Source: CAYIEH01 sp964362385
Lineage (GTDB): Bacteria; Patescibacteriota; Minisyncoccia; UBA6257; UBA9933
Assembly (NCBI GenBank): GCA_964362385.1
Contig: CAYIEH010000006.1
Coordinates: 1 to 30,393, forward strand
DNA: 30,393 nt
Direction: 5' to 3'
Positions 1-8,337 of this stretch are shown here, piece by piece. A model generated the notes under the pieces. That model worked only from the letters and a program-made list of their open reading frames with translations. It was not told the origin of the DNA and ran no database searches. Made by a program: the position numbers and the translations under genes. Numbering within the stretch: the stretch's first letter is position 1; each line of letters begins with the position of its first letter.

Positions 1-648
1 ATAACTTTCCGAGTGGGCGCCGCTGACGCGGAATTTTTGGAAAAAGAATTTGAGCCGGAATTTAATCCGCAGGACGTAATTAATCTGCCAAACTACAATA
101 TTTACCTTAAACTGATGGTTGACGGCGTAACTTCCCGTCCATTTTCAGCAATAACTCTTCCTCCGCTCGCAATCCCTTCTTATGAAAATAATAAAGAGGA
201 GATAATAAAAATATCCAGACAAAATTATTCTCGGCCGCGCGCGAAGGTAGAAGAAGAAATCTCCCGATGGAGCGGGTTTGCGCCAACGCCGTCCAGAAAC
301 ACTGATTTTAAAAAAGGCGAAGGATTTAGAAAAGAAAGATTCGGTCAGGAGTTTAGGCAAGCTTCGGAACGAAGAGAATCGGAGCCGAAAAGATTTAAGT
401 ACGCCGATACTCTGGGAGATATTGGAATTGAATTTGAATCCCGAAAAAAATCGGCTTCTCTTATGGAAGCTATGGAAGCCAAGGAAGAAAAAAAGGAGGA
501 ACAAAAATCAAAATTTATGTCGCTTGGAGAATTACAAAAACCTTACGAGAAAAAAGAAGAAAAGAAGGAATTTATCAAACAAACATCTGCCCCGAATATT
601 GATGAACTAAAAGAAGCGATTAAAAAAGCATTGGACGAAACTACTTAA
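1..648 (+). CDS. C-terminal end of a VirD4/HerA-like ATPase (5' partial)
   Basis: The reading frame is open from base 1 (I-T-F-R-V-G...), so the gene starts outside the window and the GTG at 13 is not the real start. The first ~75 residues match the C-terminal end of the ATPase at 4743-6209: both have FRVG..DA.FLEKE, then a segment ending in DG......FSA.TL. This identifies it as a paralog of that conjugation-type motor ATPase. The Walker A and B motifs would lie upstream and are not visible. The remaining ~130 residues are rich in Glu, Lys and Arg, probably disordered or coiled, and have no counterpart in the second paralog. It is the only gene on the plus strand and converges on the cysteine-rich gene ending at 786. 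The family is inferred from the shared tail only. Confidence 0.75.
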   Translation: MTFRVGAADAEFLEKEFEPEFNPQDVINLPNYNIYLKLMVDGVTSRPFSAITLPPLAIPSYENNKEEIIKISRQNYSRPRAKVEEEISRWSGFAPTPSRNTDFKKGEGFRKERFGQEFRQASERRESEPKRFKYADTLGDIGIEFESRKKSASLMEAMEAKEEKKEEQKSKFMSLGELQKPYEKKEEKKEFIKQTSAPNIDELKEAIKKALDETT

Positions 649-785
649 GATAGCAAATGGCTAATAGCAAATTGCAAATGGCAAATGGCAAAAACATAAC
701 TATTTGCTATATTAAATTACTTTCTTTAATATAGCATTTCTCGTCCCGCTTCCGTTAAAACTTCTTCGGGACTCAAGCTGCTGTT
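649..785. repeat. Convergent intergenic spacer of short-word repeats
   Basis: The region between two convergent genes starts with variants of one word (GCAAATGGC, GCTAATAGC, GCAAATTGC) around 652-690. A hairpin follows at 705-736 with a 12-bp stem (TGCTATATTAAA) and an 8-base loop. A second, weaker inverted repeat (GTCCCG...CGGGAC) lies at 743-772. No gene is seen. Confidence 0.6.
705..736. terminator. Possible bidirectional terminator hairpin
   Basis: The arms TGCTATATTAAA (705-716) and TTTAATATAGCA (725-736) are perfectly complementary around the loop TTACTTTC. It lies between convergent stop codons at 648 and 786, where a shared terminator is expected. The stem is AT-rich and the following T tract is poor, so the function is uncertain. 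Confidence 0.4.
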
Positions 786-2543
786 TTAAACAACTTCCTT
801 GAGATAGCAACTTTCGCAAAATATTTTATATTCCTTTTGTTTTTCCGGCGGATACGCGGTAAACATTTTATTTCCGCAATTTTTGCAATTCATTTTCCAC
901 AAGCGAGACGGATTCCTTTCGCGCAAGCGCGATAAAATCCTTTCATTTGGATGAATAATGGGAATAGGCAAATTATGTTTTCTATAAAAATCCAATTCAG
1001 CCTTTATTATTCTAAAGGGCTTCCCTGTTTTCTCGCAAATAATGGCTTTTTGCAAAATGCTGTCATCAACATCTTTTATGTCTATCGGCACATCTTTAAC
1101 TTCTATTGTTTTAATATTGCTTAAGTCCGCTTCTTTCTCGTTATTAAAACAAACCCAGCCACGATTTTTGATTTCTTCATCTGTTAAAAAAAATTCTATG
1201 GAGGCATAGGTGTCGTTATAAGCGTGCAAAGCCATTGATAGCGGAAAAAACTCTCCGTATTCTTTCGCTTCCAACATTTTGGTTTTAATCTCATCTAATT
1301 TTTGCCAATACTCTTCTTCCGAATAGGGTTTATTAAAAATATGAAATTTTTTATTTCGCAAGCCGATACAGCCGAAACAATTTTGGCAGTTATGGCAAGC
1401 AAGACAATATTCAACATTCAAACCATTCTTAATGAAATAAGAAAATTTGATATTAGACCCTTCATATGCCTCCACTAACTCATAACATAAGCTCAAATTC
1501 GGTCCCACTATATGCATATCCGCCGAATCCTTACAATCAAAAACGTCCTGGCAATAACGAATATTTTCAACGCTATTATATCCGCTTCCTCTGAAAACCA
1601 TAAAACAATTTTTGGCTTTTTCTAAATTATCGCCGATGGAATTTATATTTTTTCTGTCACTTTGAAGATTTCTCCTTATGATATTTTTTAAAAATTCTTC
1701 AAACTTATTTTTATATTCGGCTAAAACATTTCTGTCCCCTAAATTTATTTCTGCCATTTTTTGAAGATAGTCCTCTTTGGAGAGCTGTTCGTTGAAAAAA
1801 CAGTATTGTTTATTCCTTAAATTAGCGCACCCAAAGCAACTTTGGCAGTTTTTACAACTGCGCAAAAAAGCGCTGTCAATGCATTCCTCTGAATCATTGC
1901 AAAATTTACAATTAAACATCTTATCGCTATAAATATTTTCATAACAATTTTCCAAATCCTGGCTGTTTAAACAATCCATGGAATCTCTTGATGACCCTGC
2001 CCAATACATGTAATGAGAATTTTCCAAATACGCTCCCACCGAAGAATAATAGCAATTCTTTGAGTCAATAATGGAAATCGTGTAAGGACTGTCAATAACA
2101 TTTTTCCAATAATGGGTTATGGCTGGCTGCGGAACTTTAAGCATAAATTCCTTAAATTGCTCAAAAAACGACCAATTTTCGTTTCCGCGTAAGTCCGCGC
2201 TTTGAGCGTATTCTTCTCCTCCCCACTTATCCGACCACCAGTGTTTTAAATCAAAAATTTTATACGAACTTTCCGAATGAAAAGTTGAAATTACGTTTTC
2301 GCCTTCATGCGCCGCGCATTCTTTTTTATGAAATTTTAAAATGTTATTATAAAATCCAAATCGCCTTTGCATTCGGCAATCAGGACATAATTTCGGCGGC
2401 GGTACCTGAAGTTTTTTATACATCTCAATGTCTTCGGCAAAGATGTCAAAATCTTTTTGGCATTGCAAACACCGCCTCGTATGAGGTTGAAGATTATCTA
2501 AAATCTCCGCTAATGCTTTATCAAAATTTGGGGTGTTAAACAT
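786..2543 (-). CDS. Cysteine-rich zinc-ribbon protein, paralog 1
   Basis: This 585-aa protein has no function I can recognise. An N-terminal zinc-ribbon-like unit has CLQC (C25, C28) and CPDC (C53, C56). The body carries many CxxC and NCYY-type motifs and two copies of a module, CxxCxxCFGCxxLRNKxY followed by FN and ExYxxKL, near residues 230-265 and 385-420. The C-terminal end has FYRK.NLPIP..HP, LWKMNCKNCG and FCESCY, a second ribbon-like pair. The pattern suggests a metal-binding repeat scaffold. No signal peptide or membrane segment is seen. It lies 4 bases downstream of paralog 2, probably on the same transcript. The first ~57 residues are identical to those of paralog 2 although the rest has diverged. 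Some databases may give such proteins enzyme names; nothing here supports an enzymatic role. Confidence 0.8.
   Translation of the reverse strand: MFNTPNFDKALAEILDNLQPHTRRCLQCQKDFDIFAEDIEMYKKLQVPPPKLCPDCRMQRRFGFYNNILKFHKKECAAHEGENVISTFHSESSYKIFDLKHWWSDKWGGEEYAQSADLRGNENWSFFEQFKEFMLKVPQPAITHYWKNVIDSPYTISIIDSKNCYYSSVGAYLENSHYMYWAGSSRDSMDCLNSQDLENCYENIYSDKMFNCKFCNDSEECIDSAFLRSCKNCQSCFGCANLRNKQYCFFNEQLSKEDYLQKMAEINLGDRNVLAEYKNKFEEFLKNIIRRNLQSDRKNINSIGDNLEKAKNCFMVFRGSGYNSVENIRYCQDVFDCKDSADMHIVGPNLSLCYELVEAYEGSNIKFSYFIKNGLNVEYCLACHNCQNCFGCIGLRNKKFHIFNKPYSEEEYWQKLDEIKTKMLEAKEYGEFFPLSMALHAYNDTYASIEFFLTDEEIKNRGWVCFNNEKEADLSNIKTIEVKDVPIDIKDVDDSILQKAIICEKTGKPFRIIKAELDFYRKHNLPIPIIHPNERILSRLRERNPSRLWKMNCKNCGNKMFTAYPPEKQKEYKIFCESCYLKEVV
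2365..2534 (-). repeat. 170-bp near-identical repeat, copy 1
   Basis: This segment encodes the N-terminal zinc-ribbon region of paralog 1. It matches 4103-4272 at an offset of 1738 bases; I find one mismatch (2382 A, 4120 C). Identity stops abruptly at both ends, just inside the start codon and just after the CPDCRMQRR motif. Confidence 0.9.
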
Positions 2544-2547
2544 GGCT

Positions 2548-4281
2548 TTATATTACTTCCTTAAGATAACATTGTTCACAATATACTTTATACTTCTTAG
2601 TCGAGTCATAGCCGGAATACATCGTCTGCCCGCAGTTAGAACAAGGATATTGCCAAAGCTTAAATGGATGACGAAGTTCAAATCTATCCTTAATTCTTTG
2701 AAGTGGATGAATCCTCGGCAGCGGAATATTTTTTTTTCTGTAAAAATCTAGTTCAAATTTTGTGATTCTGAAAGGCTTACCTGTTTTTTCACAAACTATC
2801 ACCTTGTTTAAAATATTGTCTGAAACGTCTTTTATGTCATCAGGTAAATCACTCGCCTTAATGGTTTGGAATTTTGACAAATCAACACCGCTTTCATCAT
2901 CTTCCCAGTGCCAGCCATTTTTTATAATTTCTTCCTTTGGTAAATAAAATTCGATAGAGGCATTGGAGTCAGCATAAGGCACAATACTATTAACTAAAGG
3001 AAACAATTCACCATATTCGCCATCTTTTAACATTTTTACCTTTATTTTATCCAATTTTTGCCAATATTCTTCTTCGTCATATTGTTTATTAAAGATGCAA
3101 TATTTCTTATTTTTCAAACTGACGCAGCTAAAACAATAAGAACAATTATTGCAATCAGCGCAATATTCCATTTCTTGCACGACTCTAAGCATAAGTGAAA
3201 ATTTAACCGAACTTCCCGTAAAAACCCTCGCGGATTCATAAATATGGTTCGCAAGCGAACCTCCTGTAAAGTCCATTGAGTTATTGCTTTTTTCTTGAGT
3301 TTGGCAATAGCGCAAATTTTCAGTTGGCCCTCCGATATTTTCAAAAACCCAAAAACAATTCTTACATTCTTTTAAATTGTTTCCTACGAAGTTTTCTGCT
3401 TTGATATTGCTTAAATTTTTCCTGATAGCTTTTTTTAATAATTCCTCAAATTGATTTTTAAATTGTTCAACAACGCTTTTCTTGCCTAAATCAATACTTT
3501 TCAATTTTTCTTCATATGCTTCCTTACTAAGTTGCTCGTTGAAAAAATAGTATTGCTTATTTCTTAAATTAAAACATCCAAAGCAATTAGAACAATTTTT
3601 ACAATCAAAAATGAAATGGCTGTCTATGCAATTAGAAGAATTACGGCAAAATTTGCAATTGTAGCAATGATCCAGTTCAACGCCCTCATAACATCCTTCA
3701 CAATTACTAACATTTAAAAATTCAATGCAATCTTTAGAATAAGAAGGCAATCGCCCATAATAAGCATTTTCAGAAAACCACGGACCGGACACATAATAAC
3801 AATTTTTAGAAGAAGTGCCACTCACTGTATATTCGCACCCAGCACTCTTAAAATCACGCTGTAAGGCCTGATGAGGAACATTTAAAAGTAAATTATTAAA
3901 CTGATCAAAAAAATTATTTGAAAAATCGTAGTCTCGTCCAAAATTTAAAGCATCCCATTGGTCGGAATTATAATAATCATCGTCATAAACTTTTACAGGG
4001 TTTTTCTCTGAATATATTGAAATCAATTTTTCCGAATGTCCGGAAGCTGAACAAGTTTTTTTACGAAATATTGGAAGAAAATGGATTGCGTTGCCCATCC
4101 TTCTTTGCATTCGGCAATCCGGACATAATTTCGGCGGCGGTACCTGAAGTTTTTTATACATCTCAATGTCTTCGGCAAAGATGTCAAAATCTTTTTGGCA
4201 TTGCAAACACCGCCTCGTATGAGGTTGAAGATTATCTAAAATCTCCGCTAATGCTTTATCAAAATTTGGGGTTTTGGACAT
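2548..4281 (-). CDS. Cysteine-rich zinc-ribbon protein, paralog 2
   Basis: This 577-aa protein has the same architecture as its neighbours: an N-terminal CLQC/CPDC ribbon, two internal CxxCxxCFGC/CxxCSYCFSC modules each followed by LxNKxY and FN, a conserved FRITKFELDFYRK segment, and a C-terminal CSNCG...YCEQCY ribbon. The second module reads CFSC rather than CFGC. It starts with ATG at 4281 without a clear Shine-Dalgarno site and ends 4 bases before paralog 1. Its first 170 bases are nearly identical to those of paralog 1, while the rest resembles it only at protein level. The function is unknown; a structural, metal-binding or nucleic-acid-binding role is an inference from the ribbons. Confidence 0.8.
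   Translation of the reverse strand: MSKTPNFDKALAEILDNLQPHTRRCLQCQKDFDIFAEDIEMYKKLQVPPPKLCPDCRMQRRMGNAIHFLPIFRKKTCSASGHSEKLISIYSEKNPVKVYDDDYYNSDQWDALNFGRDYDFSNNFFDQFNNLLLNVPHQALQRDFKSAGCEYTVSGTSSKNCYYVSGPWFSENAYYGRLPSYSKDCIEFLNVSNCEGCYEGVELDHCYNCKFCRNSSNCIDSHFIFDCKNCSNCFGCFNLRNKQYYFFNEQLSKEAYEEKLKSIDLGKKSVVEQFKNQFEELLKKAIRKNLSNIKAENFVGNNLKECKNCFWVFENIGGPTENLRYCQTQEKSNNSMDFTGGSLANHIYESARVFTGSSVKFSLMLRVVQEMEYCADCNNCSYCFSCVSLKNKKYCIFNKQYDEEEYWQKLDKIKVKMLKDGEYGELFPLVNSIVPYADSNASIEFYLPKEEIIKNGWHWEDDESGVDLSKFQTIKASDLPDDIKDVSDNILNKVIVCEKTGKPFRITKFELDFYRKKNIPLPRIHPLQRIKDRFELRHPFKLWQYPCSNCGQTMYSGYDSTKKYKVYCEQCYLKEVI
4103..4272 (-). repeat. 170-bp near-identical repeat, copy 2
   Basis: Partner of 2365-2534, encoding the same N-terminal ribbon in paralog 2. 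The near-identity includes synonymous sites, whereas the rest of the two genes differs widely at such sites. Confidence 0.9.
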
Positions 4282-4336
4282 AAAAATTATTCGGAAAATT
4301 CCTATTAACTAGCGGCTATTGGCTAATCATTAGCGG
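4282..4336. repeat. Short-word repeats (TAGCGGCTATT type)
   Basis: The spacer between cutA and paralog 2 repeats variants of one word: ACTAGCGGCTATTGGC, then CATTAGCGGCTATC. It resembles other spacers in this window built from slightly varied short words. Confidence 0.5.
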
Positions 4337-4651
4337 CTATCTAATGCACGCCTGCAGCCATTCTTTGTACTCGCGGTTTACCCTGAAAAGATTTATAACG
4401 GCAATACAGGGCGGAGTTTTATGCTGATTATGGTCGTGGATAAGATTTTCAATCTCTTGCACTTTGGCTTCAACCGTCTTTATAAGCAATGCTATCCCGG
4501 GAGCGCTTATCAATTCCTTGGTCTGAATATCTATCTGTAAAGAATTCATTCTCCATAAATCCACTGTTCCCGCAAGCCCTCTTTCTAAAATTATTTTGCT
4601 GATCTTACCCGCCTCTTCTTCATTTGGATAAGTTACGTGGATGAGTACCAT
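4337..4651 (-). CDS. cutA: CutA1-like divalent-ion tolerance protein
   Basis: The 104-aa length and pattern fit CutA1, a small trimeric cytoplasmic protein linked to divalent metal tolerance, whose biochemical role is not settled. Visible family features are the opening VLIHVTYPNEEEAGKISKII strand and helix, a central ALLIKT strand, helix EAKVQEIENLIHDHN, then TPPCIAVINL and the closing YKEWLQACI helix. The usual xxYxWxGxI segment is replaced by a less typical MNSLQIDIQTKE. It sits between the VirD4-like ATPase and the cysteine-rich genes on the same strand. Proximity to proteins that probably bind metal may be chance. The start is ATG at 4651, without a clear Shine-Dalgarno site. Confidence 0.85.
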   Translation of the reverse strand: MVLIHVTYPNEEEAGKISKIILERGLAGTVDLWRMNSLQIDIQTKELISAPGIALLIKTVEAKVQEIENLIHDHNQHKTPPCIAVINLFRVNREYKEWLQACIR

Positions 4652-4742
4652 AGAGTATTTACGAATATCGCTAATTGAATTTTAATATCGCGAATTTTTA
4701 TTTGCGTTATTAACTTTAGATCCGCGTTATTAGCGATTACTC

Positions 4743-6209
4743 CTACACTATCGGTTCTTCCGGGGGCAATAAAATTTCCACGGAAGATTTAGCTTCTTCG
4801 ACCTTTTTTGATTCGGCTTCCTGGCCGGATGAAGAATTTGGTTTAGAAACAAGGCCTTCTTCCTCGGCAATTCTCTGCCTCACTTCTTCCAAGGGAAGAC
4901 AATAGGTTTCACGGACATAATTTACTATTTCGCTTTTATATGACGGGTGTGTCGGCGGTTTAACATTCAAAGTTTCGGCGGAGAACGGATCGTAAACTTC
5001 TCCGTCAATAATCATTTTCACGTAAAACTCCTGCATGCCAAGATTTATCATATCCGAAGCTTTGCAAATCGGCGTCATTTCTTTTTCCAAAAAATACGCG
5101 TCTTCTCCCCCAACCCTGAAAACCATAATGTTCGCCGCGTTTCCTAAAATAGTCGACATAATCTGCTGGGGCAATTGCGCCCTATACTGATGCGCCACAG
5201 TTAAAGCGATTGCGTATTTACGAGCTTCCGTAAGAATGTTGATGAAAGTATCTGTAACAACATTTTGAAACTCATCGACATACAAATAAAAATCCTTCCT
5301 GTCCTTTTCCGGCATAGCGGCCCTTGCCATACCCGCTTGATAGATTTTTGTAATAAACATTGAACCAAAAAAGCCGGAATTTTCTTCTCCTAATTTCCCT
5401 TTTGAAAGATTGATAAGCAAAATTTTCCGCTCATTCATTATTTTTTCAATATCAATCTTATTGTCCTTTTGTCCGAAAATATAACGAAGCAAAGGGTTGG
5501 ACAAAAACTGACCCAGTTTGTTGACTAAGGGAATAATGGCGTCTGTGTCAAATTTTTCCGACCAGTCCGCGAATTCAATAGCCCAGAATCGTTTGACCAT
5601 TTCGTCCTGAATATACTCCACGACTTTCTGGCGATAATTTCTGTCCGTAAGAATTTTTATCATGCCCTGCATTGTGGCATTCGGATAATCCAAAAGCGCC
5701 AGACAAGTAAAGCGGAAAACGTGTTCCAAGCGCGGCGTCCAGTTTGCGCCAAATTGCTTTTTTAAAACCTCTATCAAGCCCTGCGTAACCTGATGTTTTA
5801 ATTCTGGAGCAACATTAATCAAAGGGTTGAAAGAAACCGGAAAATTTACGTCAGAAGGGTCTATCAAAACAACATCTTTTATTCTTTCTTTGGGAATAAA
5901 TTCAAGCGTAGTTTCAATAATGTCTCCGTGAGGATCTATGATGCACAAGCCGTGCCCGTAAACGATATCTTGCCTTATTATCAGTTCCATTGCTTTTGAT
6001 TTTCCCACTCCGGATTTTCCGATTATGTAAAAATGCCTTCTTCTGTCATTTCTTTTTATGCCAAAAATAAATTTCTTGGATTCCAAACCGGACTCATAAT
6101 TGGTCCGTCCAAAAAAACAAACATCAGCCGGATCAACTTGGCCGTATACAGGCAAATCCGGCGGCGGCGGCGCGTATTTAATTATTTGTATTTTCCCTTC
6201 TTTCGGCAT
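4743..6209 (-). CDS. VirD4/TraD/HerA-type conjugation-like ATPase
   Basis: This cytoplasmic motor ATPase probably moves DNA or protein at the membrane. In the 488-aa form starting at 6209, Walker A (GKSGVGKS) lies near residues 64-71, followed by IIDPHGD, typical of the family. Walker B (LYVDEFQN) lies near 309-316, then a sensor-like TVAHQYRAQLP. I prefer ATG at 6209 over GTG at 6242, which overlaps the upstream gene by 25 bases. No transmembrane segment is visible, so it would need a membrane partner; the membrane protein at 8991-10391 is the likely one. It has a second, partial paralog at 1-648. No relaxase or pilus gene is present, so this need not be conjugation. Confidence 0.85.
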   Translation of the reverse strand: MPKEGKIQIIKYAPPPPDLPVYGQVDPADVCFFGRTNYESGLESKKFIFGIKRNDRRRHFYIIGKSGVGKSKAMELIIRQDIVYGHGLCIIDPHGDIIETTLEFIPKERIKDVVLIDPSDVNFPVSFNPLINVAPELKHQVTQGLIEVLKKQFGANWTPRLEHVFRFTCLALLDYPNATMQGMIKILTDRNYRQKVVEYIQDEMVKRFWAIEFADWSEKFDTDAIIPLVNKLGQFLSNPLLRYIFGQKDNKIDIEKIMNERKILLINLSKGKLGEENSGFFGSMFITKIYQAGMARAAMPEKDRKDFYLYVDEFQNVVTDTFINILTEARKYAIALTVAHQYRAQLPQQIMSTILGNAANIMVFRVGGEDAYFLEKEMTPICKASDMINLGMQEFYVKMIIDGEVYDPFSAETLNVKPPTHPSYKSEIVNYVRETYCLPLEEVRQRIAEEEGLVSKPNSSSGQEAESKKVEEAKSSVEILLPPEEPIV

Positions 6210-6216
6210 TTCTTTA

Positions 6217-6225
6217 ATTATACCA
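6217..6225 (-). promoter_or_regulatory. Possible extended -10 for a leaderless ATPase mRNA
   Basis: On the minus strand the sequence reads TGGTATAAT, 7 bases before ATG at 6209. An extended -10 at this distance would start transcription at or next to the ATG, giving a leaderless mRNA. No good -35 box is seen, and the element overlaps the stop codon of the upstream gene. Confidence 0.35.
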
Positions 6226-8008
6226 CTTCCGCTTGATAACACTGCTCACAGTAAACTATCTCCTGTCTCTCGGGAGCGTAAGTGGTCTCAAATTCATTGG
6301 GACAAGGGTTTTCTCCGTGAGCATGGACAATGGTGTTTTGGTAGATTCCATTTTCTGACTTTGTGCCAGCGCATTGGCAGGTTCTTTTCCATAACTTGAT
6401 AGGATTTCTTTGTTTAATTCTCTGGTAATGGCGGCAATTGGGACAAAATCTAGGCAAGGGAAGATTCATTTTGCGGTAAAATTCAAGTTCAGCTTCTATT
6501 ATTTTGAAAGCGGTGGTGCATTGTTCATTGCAGGTTCCTTTATGTTGGCATTCTATTATTTGTTTGAGGATGGAATCGTCTACGTCTTTGATATGGTCGG
6601 GAAGATCTTCTGACTTGATTGTTATATTGATATTTCTCTCTTCTGGGTCTTTCCAACTATAACCTTTCTCTATGGCTTGTTCTTTGGTTAGAGGGAAGTA
6701 TTCTTGGACTACGGTTTCATTATACGCAAGGGGAGACAATTCTGCTGGAAAAAACTCGCCATATTTGTATACTCTGCCTTTTTTGTCAACATATGGCACA
6801 TCTTCCATATGTTTGATTATCTTAGGAACTAATTCTTCGTATTCTTCTTTGGTGTATTGTTTGTTGAGGATGCAATATTGTTTGTTACGGAGGCCAATAC
6901 AGCCGAAACAGTTAGCCGAAGATGCGCAAGTTAAACAATAAGATAATTCTCTTGGGCTTGGGTAACAATTGGAACAAAATTTAGATTTATACGCTTTATC
7001 GCCGCAAACAATGCATTCATACATCAATTCACTGCCCAAACCATACCGGTGATAATCCATAGAATCCTTAGCGCCACCGTTAAAAAGAATTTCAAAACAA
7101 TATTTAAGATTTTCGCTTTCTTCAATAATGAAAGAATTTTTAATATTTTTTGATTGATAAATATTATCTCCTGTAACATTTATATTTTGCCGACCGTGCA
7201 TATTTTTAACTGGAAATTCGGACCAAAATTTTTCAATTTTTTCTTTTAATTTTTTAATGGATCCAAAAGACCCTAAATTCAAGCCATTTATAAAATTCTG
7301 ATAATCATCCTTTGAGTAAGGTCGATTGAAAATATAATAAGATTTATTGCGCAACCCGACACATCCGAAACAATCATTGACGCCAACACAATTTTTACAG
7401 AAAAAAATATTTTGCGAATTATCGCAATAAGAAGAAAACAGCGCTTTATAACATTTTTTATTAAAAAAACTTTCGTAATAAACTTCTCCGTTTGTTATAT
7501 TTCCACTATCGTAAGAATCTTTTACATTAGAGATATTTCTAGAATAATAACAATTTTCTGAATTTGACGCGCCAATCACTAAATAACAATCTTTCAAATA
7601 TGAATTCCAATTCGTGTAATCGCTGTTTATTGGACTCACAACGGCCCGCCCCGCAAATGGCACTTCTAACATTAATTCTTTAAATTGATCAAAAAATGTC
7701 CGGAAGAAATCATAATCTCGCCCAAAATCTAAAGCATCCCAATCATCAGCCCACCATTCATTTCTTTCCCAAACTTTTATTGGAGCGCTATTGGAAAACA
7801 TAGAAATTATCATTTTCCCGCTTTTACTGCTGGGACGCTTATATAAAATACTTTCATTTCTCCGAAACATCCTTCTCATCATCCTACACTCCGGACACCA
7901 AGTCGGCGCCGGGACTTTGATTTTTTCGTAAAATTCAAAATCTTCAGGTTTTATAATAAAGTCCTTATGACAATTCTGACATTGTTTTGTTTCGCTTTGA
8001 TATTCCAT
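6218..8008 (-). CDS. Cysteine-rich zinc-ribbon protein, paralog 3
   Basis: This 596-aa protein is the most diverged of the three paralogs. It has the N-terminal CQNCHKDF...CPECRMMRR ribbon. It has two copies of the repeated module, CVGVNDCFGCVGLRNKSY and CASSANCFGCIGLRNKQY, each followed by FN or LN and a Tyr/Glu-rich helix. It has the conserved FKIIEAELEFYRKMNLPLPR segment and a C-terminal YCEQCY. Compared with the others its C-terminal region has extra cysteines: CQHKGTCNEQC, CPNCRHYQR and CQCAG. It ends where the ATPase begins, so the two may share a transcript. The function is unknown. It does not share the near-identical N-terminal DNA of paralogs 1 and 2. Confidence 0.8.
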   Translation of the reverse strand: MEYQSETKQCQNCHKDFIIKPEDFEFYEKIKVPAPTWCPECRMMRRMFRRNESILYKRPSSKSGKMIISMFSNSAPIKVWERNEWWADDWDALDFGRDYDFFRTFFDQFKELMLEVPFAGRAVVSPINSDYTNWNSYLKDCYLVIGASNSENCYYSRNISNVKDSYDSGNITNGEVYYESFFNKKCYKALFSSYCDNSQNIFFCKNCVGVNDCFGCVGLRNKSYYIFNRPYSKDDYQNFINGLNLGSFGSIKKLKEKIEKFWSEFPVKNMHGRQNINVTGDNIYQSKNIKNSFIIEESENLKYCFEILFNGGAKDSMDYHRYGLGSELMYECIVCGDKAYKSKFCSNCYPSPRELSYCLTCASSANCFGCIGLRNKQYCILNKQYTKEEYEELVPKIIKHMEDVPYVDKKGRVYKYGEFFPAELSPLAYNETVVQEYFPLTKEQAIEKGYSWKDPEERNINITIKSEDLPDHIKDVDDSILKQIIECQHKGTCNEQCTTAFKIIEAELEFYRKMNLPLPRFCPNCRHYQRIKQRNPIKLWKRTCQCAGTKSENGIYQNTIVHAHGENPCPNEFETTYAPERQEIVYCEQCYQAEVV

Positions 8009-8031
8009 AATCCAACGCTTAGTTAACGCCC

Positions 8032-8093
8032 GCTGGTCTCATTAATGAGACCAGGCTTTTGATAACTTTTATTAATTCTTGCGATTTTGCGGG
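8032..8093. repeat. 62-bp dispersed repeat, copy A
   Basis: It consists of a perfect 22-bp palindrome (left half CTGGTCTCATT, 8033-8054) followed by CTTTTGATAACTTTTATTAA and more, to 8093. The same block occurs at 22898-22959 with two mismatches just after the palindrome. Both copies lie upstream of a minus-strand gene start. Confidence 0.85.
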
Positions 8094-8133
8094 ATTTTGA
8101 CAAATTTTTGTTTCGGAATTCATAATTCTATTT

Positions 8134-8165
8134 ATTGTTTACTATAGCAAACTATAGTAAACAAT
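8134..8165. repeat. Hairpin TTTACTATAG/CTATAGTAAA
   Basis: The 14-bp perfect stem (ATTGTTTACTATAG) has the loop CAAA. Its central 20 bases (8140-8159) recur in reverse complement at 23821-23840 inside pgk, so this is a dispersed element. There is no T tract, so a terminator role is unlikely. Confidence 0.8.
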
Positions 8166-8337
8166 ATACCACTTCTGACGGGTACTAATTTAAATCTTAC
8201 TTCTTAAGTTTTATGCCCTAAATCTCTTCCAATTAACTATTTACTCTTTGCTATTCGCTCGCCTCGCTTCGCTGGCGAAGCGGGAGCTTTGGCCAGCCTC
8301 GCCGAGTCTAGGCGGGCGAAGCGGGCCACTTTCCGCA

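Larger units (their letters stand above)
8009..8337. repeat. Gene-free spacer made of inverted repeats
   Basis: This 329-base spacer holds no gene I can support. It contains the palindrome at 8033-8054, the conserved block 8056-8093 shared with 22922-22959, and the 14-bp stem hairpin at 8134-8165. A G+C-rich stretch at about 8250-8330 has CTTCGC/GCGAAG inverted repeats. Confidence 0.7.

Noticed and set aside
145..610. Open frames opposite and in another frame of the first gene
   Set aside because: They follow from the Glu/Lys-rich codons of the real gene and have low-complexity products without ribosome sites.
786..8008. CaiB/BaiF-like CoA-transferase label for the Cys-rich proteins
   Set aside because: I recall this label on similar proteins, but nothing in the cysteine-repeat sequence fits a CoA-transferase fold.
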